From Spirochaetaceae bacterium (GTDB lineage Bacteria; Spirochaetota; Spirochaetia; B11-G9), in NCBI GenBank assembly GCA_030600745.1, contig JAUVLL010000105.1, forward strand, positions 1 through 9,119: a stretch of DNA of 9,119 nt, written 5' to 3'. Shown in pieces: positions 6,573 through 9,119 of this stretch (positions are counted from its first letter, which is position 1; each line of letters begins with the position of its first letter). A program made the position numbers and the translations under genes. The notes below the pieces were generated by a model. The model did not search any database. It had not been told where the DNA came from and saw only the letters and a list, made by a program, of their open reading frames with translations.

Positions 6573-6598
6573 GTATGCAGTTAAAAGATTTCTTTGCC
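6534..6598 (+). repeat. GxxExxY-associated repeat, copy 3
   Basis: AATCAAGGCAATCAGG (6534-6549) exactly matches the reverse complement of the first palindrome arms near 717-732. Bases 6553-6598 match 783-828 at 39 of 46 positions. The copy stops where a GxxExxY start codon would be and no GxxExxY coding sequence follows. It overlaps the 3' end of the S-component-like gene and supplies its tail and stop. Confidence 0.8.
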
Positions 6599-6717
6599 TT
6601 TGCACCTTTTTGTTTAATTGTTCCTGGCATTATTGAATGAATTTTTTATTGAAGCAAAACAATACTTTATGCTAAACTTTATACGGGAGTTAACCTCGAC
6701 TTTTGCAGCTATAAAGG

Positions 6718-8058
6718 CTAAAAATGGTCGTAATTTATTACTTGTAAATAAGTTACGGGGAGCTGTCCAATATCAGCAAGAATTTGATCGTGATAGTCAA
6801 ACAGATACAGATTTTGCTCAAACAGGGAACAAGAGCTGCGCTTCAAACTCTCCAGTATTTTTGGGACAGGATACTTACCCTCCAGTTTTTTTTCTAATAG
6901 CCGAGCTTTTTGCGCTGTATCACATTTTCTACTTGAAAATACTTCTTCTCTAAGATATTGACTCTAGACTGGCGCAAAAAGCCAAAAACAAGTCGAATTC
7001 AGAGACATCGCAAATGCCTCTAGCCGTATTATTACAAGGGAAACAAAACAGGTTAGAAAATGTGCCTCTATGTGATCTTGACGGGAGAGATAAACAGGGC
7101 GGGTCTTCAGATCGCTCTTTGTAATCCTGAATGAATCCTCGATTCTCCAGAGCCCGCGGTAGATTTCAACTATTTTCTCATTATTCTTATCCAGCTCGCT
7201 GGTCACCATGGCATAATAGCCATGGTACTTCTCTTCTTCAGCAAGTACTGCCTCATCGGCAACAAGTAAATGCTCAGCATCATCAATAACTTCACCTGAT
7301 GAGGGAGAGGAGATAAGCTTTTGTGCTTTTGCCAATACTGCTTCCCGATCCGCTTTAGCTTTTTGAGCATATTTTGGACTGTAGAATAAGATATGTTTCT
7401 CATCGATGGAGATTTTCTTTTTCTTACCCTTGAGAGTGGAAACATGAATCTCTCTGGGGTAGATACGTGACTTGATCATAAAACCATCCTGGCCTATATT
7501 CCGGTAACCACTTTGATCCAAAACATAATCTTTAAAGGAGGCATCAGAGCCCCGGATGGAATAGCTCAGTACATACCCGCATTTATCCAGAAGAATCTGA
7601 CGTATGTTATCTCCACTCATCATCCTGCGGTCGCCTACAATGATAAACCGTCCAGGATTATACTGTTTACATACTTAATGAATCATCGGAATAAGTGTTT
7701 GCTTGTCGAGCATATTCCCCGGGTACAGTCCGTAGGTGAGAGGAATACCTTCTGTATCCATGAATAGCCCCATCTGCACTATCGGGTCTCTTCGGTGTTC
7801 TTTAGAATAACCTTTGTGTCGTAAATCATCCTGTTTATCAATTTAAAAGTAGTAGTTTGTTACATCGTAGTACACCTGCGATGTATCCCTGCCATAGAGT
7901 TTATCGATTTGTTTATGCATGGCCAGAAGCATCGGATCTTTGAATTTGGCAAAGAATGAAAGAGAGCGGTATACATCATCGAAGGAGAAATCCATTTTTT
8001 GAAAAAACATGTTCCGTTTTTCAAAAGAACTTTTCTTTGAGCCCGGATAGAGTAAACA
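6718..8058 (-). pseudogene. IS1634-like (IS4 superfamily) transposase pseudogene
   Basis: Read leftward from about 8058, one frame gives recognisable transposase throughout: L-Y-P-G-S-K-K-S-S-F-E, then V-Y-Y-D-V-T-N-Y-Y-F with the first catalytic Asp (7866-7864), L-T-Y-G-L-Y-P-G-N, I-V-G-D-R-R with the second Asp (7632-7630), Y-R-G-L-W-R-I-E-D-S-F with the catalytic Glu (7140-7138), and near the end L-Y-L-F-D-Y-H-D-Q-I-L-A-D-I-G. The DDE triad survives, but stops interrupt it: TAA at 7845-7843 (probably once Glu), TAA at 7677-7675 and TAG at 6966-6964. The N-terminal third is missing; the gene ends abruptly against an MFS fragment near 8055. A 117-bp insertion splits the C-terminal part. The extreme C-terminus after about 6750 may also be frameshifted. 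The longest open piece, 7623-6964, is only a fragment. No inverted terminal repeats could be assigned. Confidence 0.88.
6898..7026. mobile_element. 117-bp MITE-like insertion with 6-bp target duplication
   Basis: TAGCCG occurs at 6898-6903 and 7021-7026. Removing 6904-7020 and one copy restores a normal family sequence (V-I-I-R-L-L-E-K-K-L) in frame, so this is an insertion with a 6-bp target duplication. Its ends are imperfect inverted repeats sharing TTTGCG-N-TGT (11 of 16 positions). Inside, GCTTTTTGCGC (6905-6915) is perfectly repeated in inverse orientation at 6972-6982. It encodes nothing and brings a stop codon (6966-6964). It resembles a miniature element moved by a transposase acting in trans. 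Confidence 0.7.
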
Positions 8059-8249
8059 GCAGTATTGAGGTCCTGATAAGACAAAATATAAGCAATGGGA
8101 AGCAAGGCAGAGCGTGGTCTCTAATATCGTTTATCACTTACTTTGGAGCCATCATTGCCTACACGTGTGCCGGATATCTGTCGGATAAAGTTTTTATTCC
8201 CCTTTTTATGCCAGGCGGAGCATTGGCAGACAGTTTGCTGGTTAAATAG
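8052..8249 (+). pseudogene. MFS transporter fragment
   Basis: Residues such as V-L-I-R-Q-N-I-S-N-G-K-Q-G-R and W-S-L-I-S-F-I, followed by G-Y-L-S-D-K-V-F and G-G-A-L-A-D-S, match the region around the late transmembrane helices of MFS drug-efflux type permeases. Only about 65 residues remain. The 5' side is cut at the junction with the reversed transposase pseudogene, and the frame ends at TAA (8247-8249) where family members continue with more helices. An open frame reaching back to 7956 is antisense transposase and not part of the gene. The following 80 bp (8250-8331) hold no recognisable continuation. Confidence 0.75.
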
Positions 8250-8331
8250 ATGAAAATTAGGGGAAAACACGTATTTACAGCACCCGCCGGCTCCCTTATC
8301 TTTTCAGGCAGATATAGAAGGAGAAGGCTCC

Positions 8332-8581
8332 ATGAATATTATCAGGATTCAGCTGGTATATGTGGCTAACCAGGAACAGTATTCTAAGCTTTGCCCTTAA
8401 TATCTGGATCAATTCAACAGGAATACCGGCTCTTGCGGCTTTAATCTGCTTCGATAGATCTGCTGCTTTTATGGGACGTATCCTTGACGATGAAAGGAAA
8501 AGCTTTGCACTTGTACTGGTCTGTACCTTGTTATCGGTTGTTCTTATTACACTCGGCATCGTGCTTCCAGGGGAAGCATAA
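8332..8581 (+). pseudogene. Frameshifted small membrane protein gene
   Basis: An excellent ribosome binding site (AAGGAG, 8318-8323) precedes ATG at 8332, but this frame stops after 22 codons. From about 8360 the next frame is open to TAA at 8579-8581 and encodes two likely membrane helices (around S-F-A-L-N-I-W-I-N-S-T-G-I-P-A-L-A and L-V-C-T-L-L-S-V-V-L-I-T-L-G-I) joined by a charged loop D-D-E-R-K. One extra base near 8360-8380 would explain the break. Alternatively a 73-codon gene starts at ATG 8360, but that has no ribosome binding site. I do not recognise the family. Confidence 0.45.
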
Positions 8582-8607
8582 CAAGAATTGAGTTTGGAGG
8601 AAAAAAG

Positions 8608-8775
8608 ATGTTTGATAATTACTACGAAATTGAGAAAATGATGAAGATACGTGTACAGGAGGAACTGCAGAGAGCAAAGCAGGATCGTCTTGCAGCAGTG
8701 GCGGTGAAAAGCTGCAGGAGTAGACGGGGATTGCTGGTATTACTGATTAGTCTAATGAAGAGTGGGAATAAATGA
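8608..8775 (+). CDS. Small hypothetical protein (55 aa)
   Basis: GGAGG (8596-8600) followed by ATG at 8608 gives a good start. The protein has a charged, probably helical first half (Y-Y-E-I-E-K-M-M-K to L-Q-R-A-K-Q-D-R) and a basic then hydrophobic end (S-C-R-S-R-R-G-L-L-V-L-L-I-S-L). Its stop overlaps the next gene's start as ATGA (8772-8775), the usual sign of translational coupling. Function unknown; a short membrane-associated or regulatory partner of the CPBP gene is possible. It is the only apparently intact coding sequence right of 6572. Confidence 0.55.
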   Translation: MFDNYYEIEKMMKIRVQEELQRAKQDRLAAVAVKSCRSRRGLLVLLISLMKSGNK

Positions 8776-9119
8776 ACAAAAATATTAAAAAAATTATATT
8801 ATTTATCGGATTGACTTTTGTCATTTGCTGGCTGATGATCGTGTTATTCTTTGCTTTCGGCGGTAAGTGGGGTACCCCTGCTTCTTTTGGAATAACAACA
8901 ATTTATATGTTTAATGCCTATGGCCATTGCTATCCTTGTCCAGAAATTTATCTATAAAGAACCATTAAAAGGACCTTTGGGTATTTCTTTTAAAATTAAT
9001 CGCTGGTTTGTGCGACTTTTCTATTATCTTTCATGACCTAAGTCACCTTTCCGGGTACACAAAACAAGTTGACAATGATATTTTCAAATTAATGAAAAAG
9101 AATCTTCCCGGTCCTTTTA
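8772..9119 (+). pseudogene. CPBP-family intramembrane metalloprotease, frameshifted, 3' end outside window
   Basis: The start is ATG at 8772. The N-terminus (K-K-I-I-L-F-I-G-L-T-F, G-G-K-W-G-T-P-A-S-F-G and T-T-I-Y-M-F) resembles CPBP (CAAX-like) membrane proteases. One extra base around 8907-8914 throws the frame off, ending it at 8957. In the shifted frame the family sequence resumes: M-P-M-A-I-A-I-L-V-Q-K-F-I-Y-K-E-P-L, then L-G-I-S-F-K-I-N-R-W-F. Further right (about 8990-9119) the match weakens and at least one more shift seems needed. The catalytic E-E-x3-R helices would lie beyond the window. Identification of the family is fairly secure; whether it is a true pseudogene or carries sequencing errors cannot be told here. 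Confidence 0.65.

Noticed and set aside
6618..6953. A 111-codon plus-strand open frame
   Set aside because: It is antisense to the C-terminal part of the transposase, whose family motifs read clearly on the minus strand.
7513..7767. An 84-codon plus-strand frame, and 7860-8105 and 7203-7445 on the minus strand
   Set aside because: They overlap the transposase frame in other frames and show no family features.
8296..8559. An 87-codon minus-strand frame
   Set aside because: It is opposite the small membrane gene, which has the better ribosome binding site and helical pattern.

Overview
The window looks like a piece of an AT-rich bacterial chromosome, most likely from a spirochaete. The pointers are a long lipoprotein built of BIG_2 immunoglobulin-like repeats, a GxxExxY gene flanked by repeats, and a NarL/FixJ-type two-component pair divergent from an ECF S-component-like membrane protein. 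The taxon is an inference from gene content; nothing in the sequence fixes it.

Layout. Positions 1-43 hold the first codons of a minus-strand gene that leaves the window. Positions 44-1000 hold an intact GxxExxY (PD-(D/E)xK-like) gene at 325-720, followed by an unusual palindrome cluster (709-789) and the fossil 5' end of a second GxxExxY copy (783-852). Positions 950-5930 form a minus-strand block read as histidine kinase (5930-4770), response regulator (4768-4118), then a 1012-residue repeat lipoprotein (4039-1001), closed by a strong hairpin terminator at 950-977. Divergently, 5973-6572 encodes an ECF S-component-like membrane protein from a good sigma70-type promoter.

The most attractive signal is a 37-bp near-identical element at 164-200 and 4087-4123 (34 of 37 matching). 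Each copy carries the interrupted palindrome TAAGA-N5-TCTTA directly upstream of a TATACA-N17-(TATACT or GATAAT) promoter-like arrangement pointing left. One copy faces the lipoprotein gene and the other faces the gene at the left edge. I infer a shared operator, possibly bound by the response regulator encoded beside it. A sensor kinase, regulator, surface lipoprotein and membrane substrate-binding protein would then form one sensing and surface-response locus.

The right third (6598-9119) is a graveyard. It has an IS1634-like transposase pseudogene on the minus strand (in-frame stops, missing N-terminus, and a 117-bp MITE-like insertion with a clean 6-bp target duplication). That is fused end-on to a fragment of an MFS transporter gene on the plus strand, followed by a frameshifted small membrane gene, an intact 55-codon ORF, and a frameshifted CPBP-family intramembrane protease gene overlapping it by ATGA.

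A second theme runs through the window: GxxExxY leader-like sequence occurs three times (284-340, 783-852, 6553-6598). The third copy, with its AATCARG-type repeats, has been read into the C-terminus of the S-component-like protein. This suggests a dispersed GxxExxY/palindrome unit.
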